Shown in pieces: positions 20,000-31,720 of a stretch of DNA of 64,000 bases (within the stretch, counting starts at the first letter, position 1; each line of letters begins with the position of its first letter). Below the pieces are notes generated by a model. The model saw only the letters and a list, made by a program, of their open reading frames with translations. It had not been told where the DNA came from and made no database searches. Source of the DNA: Trichostrongylus colubriformis (Eukaryota > Nematoda > Chromadorea > Rhabditida > Trichostrongylidae); the NCBI GenBank assembly GCA_963978905.1, contig OZ022260.1:38996259-39060258 (forward strand), in the 5' to 3' direction. A program made the position numbers and the translations under genes.

Positions 20000-22900
20000 G
20001 AAACAACAGACAGCAACAAACAAATAGAATTATTGAATGAAGAACAGGCGGGAGCGTAAGAAAAAAGTGTGATTACAGTTAAAACCCAATGAATTCACTT
20101 TCGACGTCTTGGCAAGGTGCCGTGTGTGCATTGCGGCAACTACAAGCCACCGTTCTCCAATCCCGTTAACCAATTGCTCTCCCTCGGTCTCTTTAAACAC
20201 AACTGGGTCTCACCTACCCAGCCTAATCTTACCAGGCCCTGGTCAGACGAATTTCCAACGTGGTGCTGACGTGGAGAAGGAAGCTTGCGATAATACAAGA
20301 TAATCCAGTGAAACAGCCATTTTAATGATGAAGACAGCTTCCACTTTGGAGATTTGTTCGTCTACAGCCAGGCGTAATTGGGCGTGTACCGTTACGGCCG
20401 CGCCACCAGTACGACTTGCCGCAGTCAAATAATCACCAGAGGCCTATGGTCTCGCCATTGTCCTACGAAAATTCGCTGTGCAATATGTTGTAGAACATGC
20501 GAGAAAGGGGTAATTTCAAAGAAAAGTAAAGACGGATCCTCAGGAGAGGATTTCGCAACGCGGCGTCCGACTTGCAATGTTATGCCTACGACCTAAGGAC
20601 GCCTTATGTATCTAGGTCCGATGCGTTAACGAGGGTCATCCCGTTGTGAGGGTCCGCACCTCCAACTTACACCTCTGCCTGAGCACTCCGCATACTGTGT
20701 TGCGAAATTCTGTCTACGTCGCTGATGCATGTATGGTCATTGTTATATGAGGTGCACTCCTCATTAGAATAGCACTTTTATTAATTTCGATGACTCACGC
20801 GATCCCATTCGGGCCATGAAACTATAGTTCGGAAATGGCTGATGAAGGAATCTTATGCCCTATGGTCATCGGAAGTTCGGAGCCGGAGCCTGCGGAGAAC
20901 ATCAGAAGGGAGTTGGAGTGGACGCAGTGGGCGGAGGGGAGGAGGGCCGAGAAGAACTAAAGGTGAAGGTAATAATTTTGAAACAACGTTTATGTGTAAG
21001 TTCTACATGATGTTGGATGAAGAATTAGACCCATCGAGATTGGGAAGCTTGGCTTGGTGCAAATGCGGGTAGGGTATACCGTTTAGCAATCTTAGAGAAA
21101 ATATGTGCGGCCAAGAAGCTCGGACAGGGTAGGAAGAAAATATTCGAGCATTGGAGTCTCTGTAAGCAAGGATGCGGGAACGTGGACGATGCGCCCTTAA
21201 ACATGCCTCCTTTCGTGATGTCATTGCTGGAACCCGAGGTAGATCATGCATAAAAGTTCTTATTAGTATGTGTGTATGCGTTACTGTGCCACTGAGCATG
21301 GTCAGGTTCACCGCACAGTGATACGCACCGTCAGGTTTGAAAGGAAGCTAACAAAGAAATTAGTAGAAGACGAAAACAGAATCTCATGACACTCTTATCT
21401 ATCTGAATCTTAGAATGTGTCAATTTAGAAGTCTGCGCTATTGCACCTAACGCTCATTTGTTTTTGGAGTTATGAAAAGCTTGGCATGAATAGACATACC
21501 GCTATAAAAGCGTATCCTTCGAATAGTTGGATTTACACAGATTCAGAGTAGGTCTGGAACTCACCTGTTGATTTATAGGGTACTCATGATTTTTCGTTCA
21601 GGAAGTAGTGGAAGCCCACAGAAGCGGAATGCGACCGTGGAGCGAATTAATACAGCTGTAGAATGTGGAATGTAAGATATATTACAATGGAAATGTTGAT
21701 GATGTGAAATTAAGAGTTGTATTCTAACTGTATGAGTTGAAAGGGCAAGCTTTGAATTGGAAAAATCGAGTAAATGTCCATGTACGACTTTCGATGAATC
21801 TTGGCATGATCTTTTAATAATGGTTGTTCGGATGCTTTAGCCTTCAACCAAGTTGATCGGTAAAGTTTATGGATAGTGGATGTATTATGCAAACCAATTA
21901 CCGGGTTACATTTCACATTGGTGTTCTTCTTCGGCATCGAGCAGGTTCACGGTCAACTGAGGAGTGACACTTTGCCCTTCATAACCAAGCCTACAAATCG
22001 ATTAGAGTGGACCACATCCAAAACTGAGTCCCTCCATAAGGAATTGGCTAAGCTTTGAAAACCACTGAGATTTCCTTCAATATATTTACGCTGACTTTCT
22101 CGTATCCTCAATACTTTTCTTTCCCCCACTCATCTCCGTTGGTCGCAACGTGTTCAGATTCTTTGTGGCCATCATGGTGTAGAGCGGATACGTTGCAACT
22201 GCACAGAATATTTCCTTACGGCAGTATATTCAATCCAAGGCATTCTAGGCCTCACACATGGATAGATCAAGAGAACTGAGTTACAGAGCCACAGATGCAC
22301 GCAGCAGACGTGCATCAGGCAATTGAACATGGCATGGTCGTCGGTCCTGACTCCGCACCACACCCGATGTACGCCCATATGCCCGTCTTTATCTTTCCAA
22401 TTCGGTGGTGAGCCGCAATCGCGTCCTTTTGCTGCCTATAATGCATGCATGGCACGACTTTTGACAGAGTGACGACTAATCTTCCTACCTCCCTGAGCTC
22501 ACTGCCCAGTGACAGTATCAGATGCCAACCAACATAATAATGAGGGATGGCACCGAGCTCAGGCTCCAGCTTCCAAAGCGCAACACTAGGTGCACGACTG
22601 CGGTCAGTCGTGACCGAGGACACTCTGCGTTCCTGTCCACTCACACACCGCTTAAGACGCTTCGAACGTTCCACCTCCATGCGTGTACTTATGTTCTCTG
22701 GAAAGTAGTTTTGATAGAGATATCATTGTTCCCCCATGGTCTTCTCACCCGTGTCCGATCGGTGGAGTACCACACTATGGAGGACATTTCTTTACTTAAA
22801 ATTACTTTGTAATCACTAACTTCTTTTCCTTTTTTCCTTGGCACGGACCTTTGACACAAAAACCTTTCCGATCAACGGCGACCGTGCGCGACTATCGCAT

Positions 22901-23080
22901 GAACCATCTGCTGCCAAATGAATTCCCACTCCCGTCTGTATCTGTGAAACACTGTTTGTAGCAGTATAGGGTGGAAATCACGTAATCATCTCGTACTGTC
23001 GCCAATTTGTTTCCATCAGCAATCTTTGATGCGAGAGATAAATCTATCTATGGCAGGCTTCAAAACTGATAGCTTCAAAT
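20000..23080. other. Long stretch with no convincing gene
   Basis: The 20150-20440 part is a degenerate family-D-like sequence, related to 36020-36230. From about 20450 to 23080 I see only short frames with no recognisable domain, and no similarity to other parts of the window. Exons of an unrecognised gene cannot be excluded. Confidence 0.4.
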
Positions 23081-23083
23081 GGA

Positions 23084-23990
23084 CTTGAAAAGCCTTCGAC
23101 TCCGTTGAGACAGAAGCGGTTATCAAAGCTCTGAGAAACAAGGATGTGCCTACTCAGTATATAAAAGTACTTCGTGAGCTTTACAGCAACTTCACCATCA
23201 GAATCTTGCCATTTTACGAGGAAGTCATCATCGACGTGAAGAGAAGGGTGCGATAAGGCGATACCATTTTGCCTGAACTCTTCAGCTTCACTCTCGAGAA
23301 CTTCATGCGTCGATTGGAAGTGGAAGGCATGGGAGTGAAGATCGATAGACGGCGTTTACATCACCTCCGCTTCGCTGACGACATTGTGCTTATAGCACAG
23401 ACAACCCAGCGAGCAAACGAATGCTAGCCGATTTCGTCTGCGAGTGTGGAAGGATCGGTCTGCAGCTGAAACTGACGAAGACGATGTTTATGAGAATCGG
23501 ATTGGTACCTGATGCCCCATTCAGCTCAACGGAACAGCATCGAATGCTTCAGCTATGTGTATCTAGGTTGGAAAGTCAATATGATGAACGACTTTGCACC
23601 AGAGCTGCGAGGAGGAAAAGAGTGGCTTGAGGAGCCTTCAAGACCAGCGAGGAAGTAGTGAAGAATACGAACATCCAACTCCGCGCCCATCTCTTCGGTT
23701 CCGCAGCCATTCCTGCCCTAACATACGCCTCAGACGGGCGGCTGTACGTAAGCGGGAGGGGCATGCGACGGCGTCATCCAACACGCCATCGAAAGGGCGA
23801 TGTTTGGGGTATGCCGGTGCACGCATGTGCAGAGGGGAATCCGGAGATTCGAACCCTGTCTTCGCTCGAAGATCAGGGACGCCGTCGTATTTGCCATGCA
23901 ATCGTAGATTGGATGGGCCGGACATGTCATGCGATATCGCGATGACGACGAGCGCCACCATGTGGCTCACGTAGTACATATGGGTTAACA
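23084..23990 (+). pseudogene. RTE-like reverse transcriptase fragment
   Basis: This is a 5'-truncated piece of an RTE-type element. It starts at the KAFDSVE motif, keeps F-A-D-D at 23371-23382, the SYVYLG block near 23553, PALTYAS near 23715, and the WAGHVMRYRDD block near 23915. It lacks the endonuclease and the N-terminal RT. There is a stop within the VR-GDT motif near 23254, and at least four frame changes (near 23418, 23510, 23630 and 23750). It is closer to the abundant hookworm RTE-1 type than is the element at 48164. Confidence 0.8.
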
Positions 23991-23999
23991 GTCTGAGGG

Positions 24000-24840
24000 T
24001 TCCCGCTTATTTCTACTGGTTCACGAAGTACGTTCAGTCGCCGAACATTTGATGTTTGCAAAGTTTATCGATAAACTATTCATTTATCACTGCATATCGC
24101 ATCGCTGAAGAAGGCCACCACTTTCCGGAAGGCCAGATGATTGAGCGGTCAATACCTTTGTTACAATGATATTGACTATCAATGTAAATGGATTAGGAAT
24201 GAAATGTGTTTATCCACTAATCATTTTGTACTTTGGTTAAAGAGATCCCCATTAAAGGCATCATTAGGGGAAAGTCGGACGAAAAGTAAAAGAAGTAGTG
24301 CATATGAAAGTCGAGATGCCTAGTAACAGGACAGTGGAGAAAAAACGGATGGAAATGGCCAAAAACCCGCGAAATAGGACCCCCTTCCCACCGTTGATTC
24401 TCGACGCGGACGACCTGTCTGTCAAGAGGAAGTAGTCTGATCTTGTTTCCCATCGGCATGTTGCCAAGTAAACACAAGGGAATGTTTGGAAATACGACAG
24501 CATCTATTCTCCAGAGTGAGCTTCAAGCTAAAACTGCGAAAGCGCGCAGCAAAACCTTCAATCCTGCCGTATCTTCTTGACCGCTCTCACCCCAGTCAAT
24601 CGGGAATTACGTCATCGGGAGGCGGGGTCAACCTGTCAAGAGGCGGAGCATAAGTGCGTTTGCGGGGTTTTGCGGCGTTTCTACAGCTCAGTGGGGCGCT
24701 TTTTCACCGGGATTTCGCCACAGATAGCCTTCCTAGGCCCAGGACTACCATGTGAGTTACTTCTTGTAGGGATTTCTCCATTACCGCATTACCCCTAATG
24801 ATGTCTTTAAGAGGTCAGATAGTTCAGAGATAGCATCTAA
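24000..24840. other. Repeat H copy 3 and unassigned sequence
   Basis: The segment 24245-24490 is an inverted copy of repeat H (2130-2345, 26940-27180). Its plus-strand frame from about 24250 to 24435 resembles the minus-strand translation of 26917-27171, sharing KVGR, KNPRNRT and FPPL. The rest to 24840 shows no recognisable gene. Confidence 0.5.
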
Positions 24841-25857
24841 TTCTTGCAGTTTGTGGTAGATCCGCATGCCAGTTATTGATGCTTATCGTTTTTGTAAGCA
24901 TGCATCACTATTTCCATTTCACATAGCCCAGCGGTCAATACCCAGTATTGTTGTTGGAAGCGCATGAGGAAATGATTCACTTTCTTCATTATTACACATA
25001 TAGATCGTATCCTGATCATGAAATGTACAACGCACTATCCCAAGACGCGCGTCATTATCAACGCTAGGCAATTTAGAGGTCCATAAATCGGCAACTGATA
25101 TCACAACATAATCAGAATATGTTCACCCAATAGCAATGTCCATCACACACTTTTATTGTAGCGGTCGTGTAGTAGTAGTAAGCGGTGTACTGGATTTTAC
25201 CCAACCACTTCCTAATGACCGTTATCAGCTCTAAGCAGTCGATATCAGACTCAATCCGTCACCATTAAGGTCCCCGTACCACCCCTACAACAATTATGAG
25301 TTTGTACGCTTCACTAATTGTTGAGACAGGAAACGTATTTTCGACATTTACCTTTTGACGCTCTTCATCTAATCTTATCAACCTTTATCAAGCTGAATAA
25401 CCCATCATCAATGTCCCCGTCTCACACCACAAAAGACCTGTGAGTGAAAACGCTCTAGGATCAATGCGGAAAGCGGAACGGATTCGACGACTGTAGCCTT
25501 TTTACGCTCCTTATCGAATCTCATCAACCGGTATCGAGCTGGATCACCTACTACCATCAATGTCCCCGTTTCACTCCGCAAAACACCTATGAGTATGAAC
25601 GTGCTAGGATTAGTGCGAAAAGCGAAACAGATTCGGCGACTTGCCTTCCGAGGTTCTTTATCAGCCCTTATCAGTTGCTATCACTTTCGGTCCACTACCG
25701 CTATGGTCCCTTCACCACCCCTACATCACTTCTAAAATTTAGCGTCCCAGCTTAGCTGCGACGCGAGATATAAATTTTGTGACAGACACGCGGACACACG
25801 GTCAAACACACACAGACATACGTAGCGAATTACATGTAGTAGGAAGATTTTAAACGA
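24840..25857 (-). repeat. Repeat C, copy 2
   Basis: Same orientation as 37020-38360 and opposite to 15915-17560. It has the GTCAATACCCAGTATTG block near 24930, about two ~145-bp units over 25390-25690, and ends in an (AC)n stretch followed by GCGAATTACATGTAGTAGGA. It abuts the start of duplicated block B. Confidence 0.7.
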
Positions 25858-26939
25858 AATAGACATGAGAGCAGCAACAGAAACACATGTGAAAGTGATA
25901 ATGATACTCAAACTGACATACAGATATCAACTAGTTGATCATCCAGTAATCTTGAGGGTGTTCTATTCATTCGAGCGCGGTAAAGCAACAAGGAAGTCTC
26001 CACGGTAGGCAAATTTCATTGTACTGCTCCCTAATAGATTCGGCACCAGCTGCACCTCTAGTAACATTACCTTCACTTCGCAGGTGTTGCATGTTCTATG
26101 TTGAATGTTGAACAGTAAACTACCCTCCTTAAACGTTGAAGAACGCAATGTCCAGAGTTCGCGATTTATGCGAACAGGCGAAAAACACAAGCTGCGCATC
26201 CATTAGACAATTAGAATATCAGGCGATCAGCGGGTCAGCTGATCAGGGAGAAACATTAGGTAAGTATCGGTCAGGCGATCGAAGGACCGCCCAATTGATA
26301 CGTATCTTATGCATTCCACCTGGTCGCCCAATCACCAAGAACCCTTTCGATAGTGAGCACTGTGCTGTCGCAATGAAGGTCGATATCTTATACAAAGCTG
26401 CGCATCTGAACATTTTGGAGGAATTTTCACGGGGTCAGTCTGCCCATTCAAGTGTACATTTTTGCCTGAGCTCCAGTGGAGAAGAGAAGGGGTTCCCTCC
26501 CACTTCTAGGCTCATGTAAATGTGATGGCCACAGTGGGATGTCGCTCTCATCGCGATAGCCCTCTGAACACTACCTGACCTTGCTTTACAGCATCTTTTA
26601 TCACCCAATTTGCCAAATTAACCTCTTCCGGTGTCTTTGAAGACAGCATTAGGGGTAATGTGGTTATTGAGGAATCCCCAGAAGAAGTTACCCGCACGAA
26701 AACTAGGGGCCTTAGCAACCTATTTATGGTGGAATCCTCGTCCAAATGCGCGGCCCGTCTTGTAGAAACGGCGTAACGGTTAACAGCTGACGCGTTAGGA
26801 TGAGACCCCGTCTACAAGTGACGGATTTCTATTTAGCTGGCTACGGTGAGAGTGTCTAGGGAGATCCGACAGGGTCGAAGGTATCGCGGCGGGCTTTCTC
26901 AGTGTTAGCTTGGAGCTCACTCCAAAAGATGCCGTGGTA

Positions 26940-27180
26940 CTTCCGAACATCCGTGCACTTTGACGACTTGGCGAAATGCCAGTGGAAAACTCGTCCGGAC
27001 CACTCGCCTCTTAACGGGTGGCTCGTCCTCTTCGAGAAACAACGGTGGGAAAGAGGTCCTATTTCTCGGGTCTTTGGTCATTGCCATCTGTTTTTTCTTC
27101 ATCGCCGTTTTAGTAAACACCTCGACTTCTATATTCACTACATTTTTCATGATTCGTCCGACTTTCCCCATTGCTACCTT
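26940..27180 (+). repeat. Dispersed repeat H, copy 2
   Basis: The minus strand is open from 27171 to 26917 and gives a basic peptide with KKKQMAMTKDPRNRTSFPPL and VKRRVVRTSFP. The latter parts are echoed in the inverted copy at 24250. The sequence may be an exon of an unidentified gene or transposon. Confidence 0.5.
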
Positions 27181-27255
27181 CGATTATAGCATATCGTGCA
27201 CCCTGCTCCACTTGACAAACATGGTCAAGCGATATGAAATCCAATAACACCGGAA

Positions 27256-27640
27256 GGGGTTAATTTGGCAGAGTGCAGAATATGAAAGTAGGGGTGCTCA
27301 GCAATGTAACGGTAAAGAAAGAACGAGACAAAACGGCAAAAAACCCGAGAATTCGCAACCCGAAAAGCCTTTCTCTCGCACTACTCTGCGTCACTAGCCA
27401 GGATAGACTGAAGAAGGGCGGAGAGGCTGAATCATATGGCACCAAACGTTGTCCAGGCTTCGCCGGCAACTCGTCCGGCCGCAAGTCTGCAGGGCGACAC
27501 ACCGGTCTGCGAAATCGTGATAAGACACCAAGCCGCACGATTTTTAATGCGAGTTACACCACACCCACCTCTTCTGAAGTTGGATTGTTTTCATAGAATG
27601 TGTATTCATAGTTCTCAGTTTCCATAACCCCTCCCGTTGA
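27256..27640 (+). repeat. Dispersed repeat J, copy 3
   Basis: The head ACACCGGAAGGGGTTAATTT at 27249 is followed by TATGAAAGTAGGGGTGCTCA at 27281. This is the best-preserved head of the family. Confidence 0.7.
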
Positions 27641-27882
27641 CTTTGACCAGGCCAGAGAAGGCGAAAGAAAGTCTGGACAAGCAAACCGGTTAGACTAAAA
27701 TTCGTATCTCCTTCCTTCTATATGAGAAAAAAGCATCTGCCGGAGTTTGCTGTAAGAGGCGTCCTATGCACGTTCTCCCATGCGTGCGAGTTTCTGCCGT
27801 GAAACGTGAAATTGCGCCTGCCTTCCTCCCACCCGACCCACATTGACCCCTTATGTATGCCATTGATGATTGACATTCAGCA

Positions 27883-27889
27883 TATAAAC
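27883..27889 (+). promoter_or_regulatory. TATA box of the secreted-peptide gene, copy B
   Basis: TATAAAC lies 25 bp upstream of the ATG at 27908, with the same spacing and flanks as copy A at 3093. Confidence 0.55.
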
Positions 27890-27907
27890 TCCAGTTGTTA
27901 CAGAACA

Positions 27908-27988
27908 ATGCTTCTATGGAAGGTCATAGTTTTCATGACAATTTTGCTTCTGTACGTCAAGGCACGAGAAAACGGAGCTCTCAGAAAG
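27908..27988 (+). CDS. Exon 1 of a small secreted protein gene, copy B (partial model)
   Basis: A 27-codon exon encodes a signal peptide, nearly identical to 3118-3198. The hydrophobic core is unchanged, and a Glu/Lys difference lies near the predicted cleavage site. It ends AAAG|GTAGAT in phase 0. The next conserved phase-0 exon is at 31032-31124, and a 973-bp hairpin now lies between them. Preservation of start, length and donor in both copies supports a real gene. The mature product and family are unknown. Confidence 0.5.
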
Positions 27989-28252
27989 GTAGATCGAATA
28001 TTGCTAGGATGCAACCTCTAAAGCACAATGACTGAAAAGACGGATTCGGAAGGCCGGTGAGCCACCGTGACCTTGTCTGAAGAACGCAACGTACCCAACG
28101 CATTTCTTTGAACATGGTAAAAGTCGATTTTGTCAATGAGCCGACGTTTTTGGGCAATTTTTACAGGCGACAATCTATTAACCGCAAATCTACGTATCCA
28201 TGTTGAAGGTTTCTCTGGGTCAGATGAGTGGCCCAAAACACGAATAGACACT

Positions 28253-29225
28253 GGCACTTGCGCACCTCATCTTCCTCGTCTGCCGTTGAGATCAAAAACG
28301 TACGTGTATATGATTTCGATAGAGCTTTTTCATCTCTACAGAATGGTTCTACTTTTCATTCAAACCGCTCAACTTCTTGCTCTTTTTAAGACTCACAAAT
28401 GCAGTACTTGCGAAAGTGTGCACTTTCGTTATGTTCTCTTCCTCGCCTACCATCGAGGCTAAAGAGGATAAGCATATAAGCATTCGATAGAACTTTTTTT
28501 GCTCTACAAGATGATACTGCCCTTCTTTTGTACCCTCTCATACATATTTTAGCTTGTAGGGATAAGTTTCCACCCCTTTTTCAATTCAAAATTGCGTGAC
28601 AAAAATAAATTTTTGGCGGAGTGTTTTGTCCATTCGACAGACCTCTTTCGCTCTACAGGCTAGTGTTTGAGGTTTTGTTCGAATTAATTTTTGCCATTTT
28701 TTAGATCATCTAAAAGTCGACGAAATCGAGCACTTTCGACTACATGTGTCAAAAATGCTCGATTTCGTCCACTTTTAAATGATCTAAAAAATGACAAAAT
28801 TGATTCGAGCAAAAACCGTAAACACTCTCTTGTAGAGCTCTATCGAACTGTACGGACACTGTGCCAAAAAAAATTCGTTTTCATTACGCAATTTCGAATT
28901 GAAAAATAGGTGGAAGCTTATTCCTACATGCTAAAATATGAGAGGGTAGCAAAGAAGAGCGGTGTCATCTTGTAGAACAAAAAAAGCTCTATCGTATGCA
29001 TATATGCGCATCCTCTTCAGTCTCGACAGTAGACGAGGAAGAGAACATATTGAAAGTGCAACTTTCGCAAGTACTGCATTTATGAGACTTAAAAGCAGCA
29101 AAATGTTGAGCGATTTTGTATAAAAAGTAGTACCATTCTGTAGAGCTGGAAGAGTATATCGAAACCATATTCACATACATTTTTGATCTCGACGGCAGAC
29201 GAGGAAGATGAGGTGCGCAAGTGCC
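28253..29225. mobile_element. 973-bp near-perfect hairpin (foldback element)
   Basis: The ends are GGCACTTGCGCACCTCATCT and its reverse complement. Both ~480-bp arms remain complementary to the very centre near 28740, where the turn is AAAATGG/CTCGATTTCG-rich sequence with only a few unpaired bases. A transcript through it would fold into a long double-stranded RNA. It is absent from copy A. The TSD is not clear. No coding frame is preserved. Confidence 0.8.
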
Positions 29226-30293
29226 AATTCTTTGCCTTCAGCTTACTTCATTTCCAAACCTCATAAATATCAGGTAGTCGAAGGAACCGAAAAACGGATA
29301 GTGCCGTTGTAGAGCAGAAAACGCTCTATCGAAAACAAATATAATCTTCGTCGAAAGATGAAGGGAGCAATAAGAAAAGCGGGGTTGAAAAAACCGCAAC
29401 TTATTCTTCAACACAATAGTGAGAGTAGTACGTATCAGCGTATTTATACGAAACCACAGAGTTTTTACAAGCGAAAAAATTATGATAGCGCATGTATAGC
29501 GAATTCAATACATCCAAAAAAATTAAGAAGAAATGAAAAGGACGCAGAATTTGCAAATTTTAAGTAATGATCCAATTATTCAGAAGAAACCACAGGAACT
29601 GCGCGCGGAACTTATATTCGAAAGAAGCTACAGAACCCAGAATTCACGGGAACTTCCTGGAAAGAACCTAGATGAAACTAATTATACTTCAAAAAGTCCA
29701 TTCCCTCAACTTGCAAATGCGTGCACCAAATGCAACTCGAAATACAGCACACACTCCCTTCTGCTACAACATTCCTGCAGCAAACTACCCCTCAATAATT
29801 ATTGTCCGTTCTACTCGCCTATCACCGATCTCTCCCTACCTCCTAAGACTTCGAGAAATCAGGATCCTGTGACGCACAAACACCAACAAACACTTGATCG
29901 CTTACATAAATACAGGTAGATAAGTTGTTGATAAAGTCGCGTGCTGACCCTTCTTTTGTGCAGAGTGGATAAAAAATAGGACTGTGTGTTCAGGTGGATG
30001 AACAAAGCTGTCACAGGCTGTAGGGAGCGGGAAGGGTACTATTGAATGTTGGCCAGTGAAGGCCCGTTGGACAGTAGTAACCTCACGTGGATGACACGGG
30101 AGCGTTGGTGCGAACGAAAAGAGAATTTAGCAATATGGTACAGGGTGAGCTTGTGCATCTGTTCGTCAAAGCATGCTTCACTATCCTGTACAAACTACTA
30201 CCTCCTCACATCCATTTCGTGCGGCACTCACACTTTATAGACTCCATGTGCCCCTTGGTTTTCATCATTAACTGAAACTTTGAACCATCGTCT

Positions 30294-30741
30294 TAAAGAC
30301 ACCAGAAGGGGGTAATTTTGGCTTACGGAAGAACAGACGTAGTGTGGACGAGTTAAAGTGGCCGCCATTGCACAAACGCCTTGGCCTGGTGCCAAGAGGA
30401 GATGTTTTACCATGAAGTTCTCCCTTTCTTTTACTTTTTACTTTGTTCTTTCTTATATTGTTTCTAGATGTACTTACATGAATGCTAATGTAGTTAGGAA
30501 TGGCCACTCCACTGCGCTGGGAGTCATGTGCTACAACTAACGTTGGCCCACTGCCCGTCTCCTACAGCGTACAACTCGGAAAGTCAGTGTGTTGGATGCG
30601 AATTGGATGCGAATACACACCGCAGCGATGCGCTCTTGAATCCGGGTTTTTTCACCGATTATCGCTTCTAACCTTCTGCGTTCGTTACAAAATGCTCATT
30701 TCTTTGCATCTTTCTCTTGTTTCGGGCCCCTTCCGGTTCCT
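30294..30741. mobile_element. ~450-bp element, inverted relative to 3766-4215
   Basis: It starts GACACCAGAAGGGGGTAATT and ends CCCCTTCCGGTTC. The body is the reverse complement of the copy-A element. It carries the same terminal GGAAGGGG signature as repeat J heads. Confidence 0.5.
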
Positions 30742-31031
30742 TTAACTACTCCCTCGTTTGAATGCGCCAATTCTTACGGACCATTACGGATTCCGATTTT
30801 CTCATTTTCACTAGCTGATCTTGAGATTTACGGACATCATACGGTACGTGCGCCCTGGACTTTGCGAATATGCTATAGTGCGCTCTTATAGTGCAAAAAA
30901 CAGAAGCGTTCCCACCTTCAGAGCGAATCTCAGTTTGGACCTCTGTTACAATCAAATACTACTCCGGCCTCATACGATTTTTAGGTCTGCTGTAGATATT
31001 GGAGAAGACCTATGAATTTGTTGGTTTTCAG

Positions 31032-31124
31032 GTGCTCAAGCCAAAGGTTCAGACATTGGATAGACAGACATACGAACAGAGGAGGCGAAGGAAAAGGCCA
31101 CCGTGGTGGATAGATGGATATTAC
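31032..31124 (+). CDS. Conserved internal exon, Arg-rich and Trp-containing, copy B
   Basis: A 31-codon phase-0 exon lies between TTTTCAG (ends 31031) and the strong donor GTAAGT at 31125. It is the counterpart of 7947-8042, with one codon fewer before the WW pair. It encodes the same basic RRRRK cluster, P-P-W-W and terminal G-Y-Y. The sequence is open and spliceable in both duplicates. Assignment to the gene starting at 27908 is inferred from order and phase. Confidence 0.5.
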
Positions 31125-31411
31125 GTAAGTAAACCAAGAGGGATGCGAAGCCCACCGCTTAGGCCCAATCACCCCATAAAAGAAAAATGAGTTCTAATGT
31201 AATTCAAAGAAAATTTATTAACCTACATGTGCTGTCGTGCAGTAAATCACAATGAGGTGATCGTGACTCAACGTGGTAGCAAAAAAATCGAATTTTTGCT
31301 TTCCTCTAACCTGAATCACGCTATGGTGGCTTCCTCCCTGATCACATACTGGCCTACTAGTATTCATTTTCTTGATCTTCTTTGTTTAGTGGTTGCTGAA
31401 GTTGTGGATCC

Positions 31412-31720
31412 CTTGTTGCGGATTTACCGTATACCCTCACAGTGTTGTGCCTGCTTGAAAAAACCAAGCCACGCCCATCCAACCGAATCACGTCTGAGCT
31501 TTTACGAAGGAGTTACCAACGTGGCGCTTACGTGGAGAAGGAAACTTGCTAGAAGAGGAGATAATTCGATGAAACGGCCATTTCGATGATAAAGGCAGTT
31601 TCCTCATTAGAAATTTGTTCGTCTAAGGCCAGGTATGGTTTGGCTGGATGGGCGTGGCTTGGTTGCGTTCAAGCAGGCACAGCACCTTGAGGGTGCACCG
31701 TGAAACCACAACAAAGAAGT
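31412..31720. mobile_element. Foldback element family D, copy 2
   Basis: A 309-bp element with ~80-bp inverted termini (31412-31490 against 31643-31720), co-linear with the copy at 8388-8697. It predates the A/B duplication. Confidence 0.7.
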
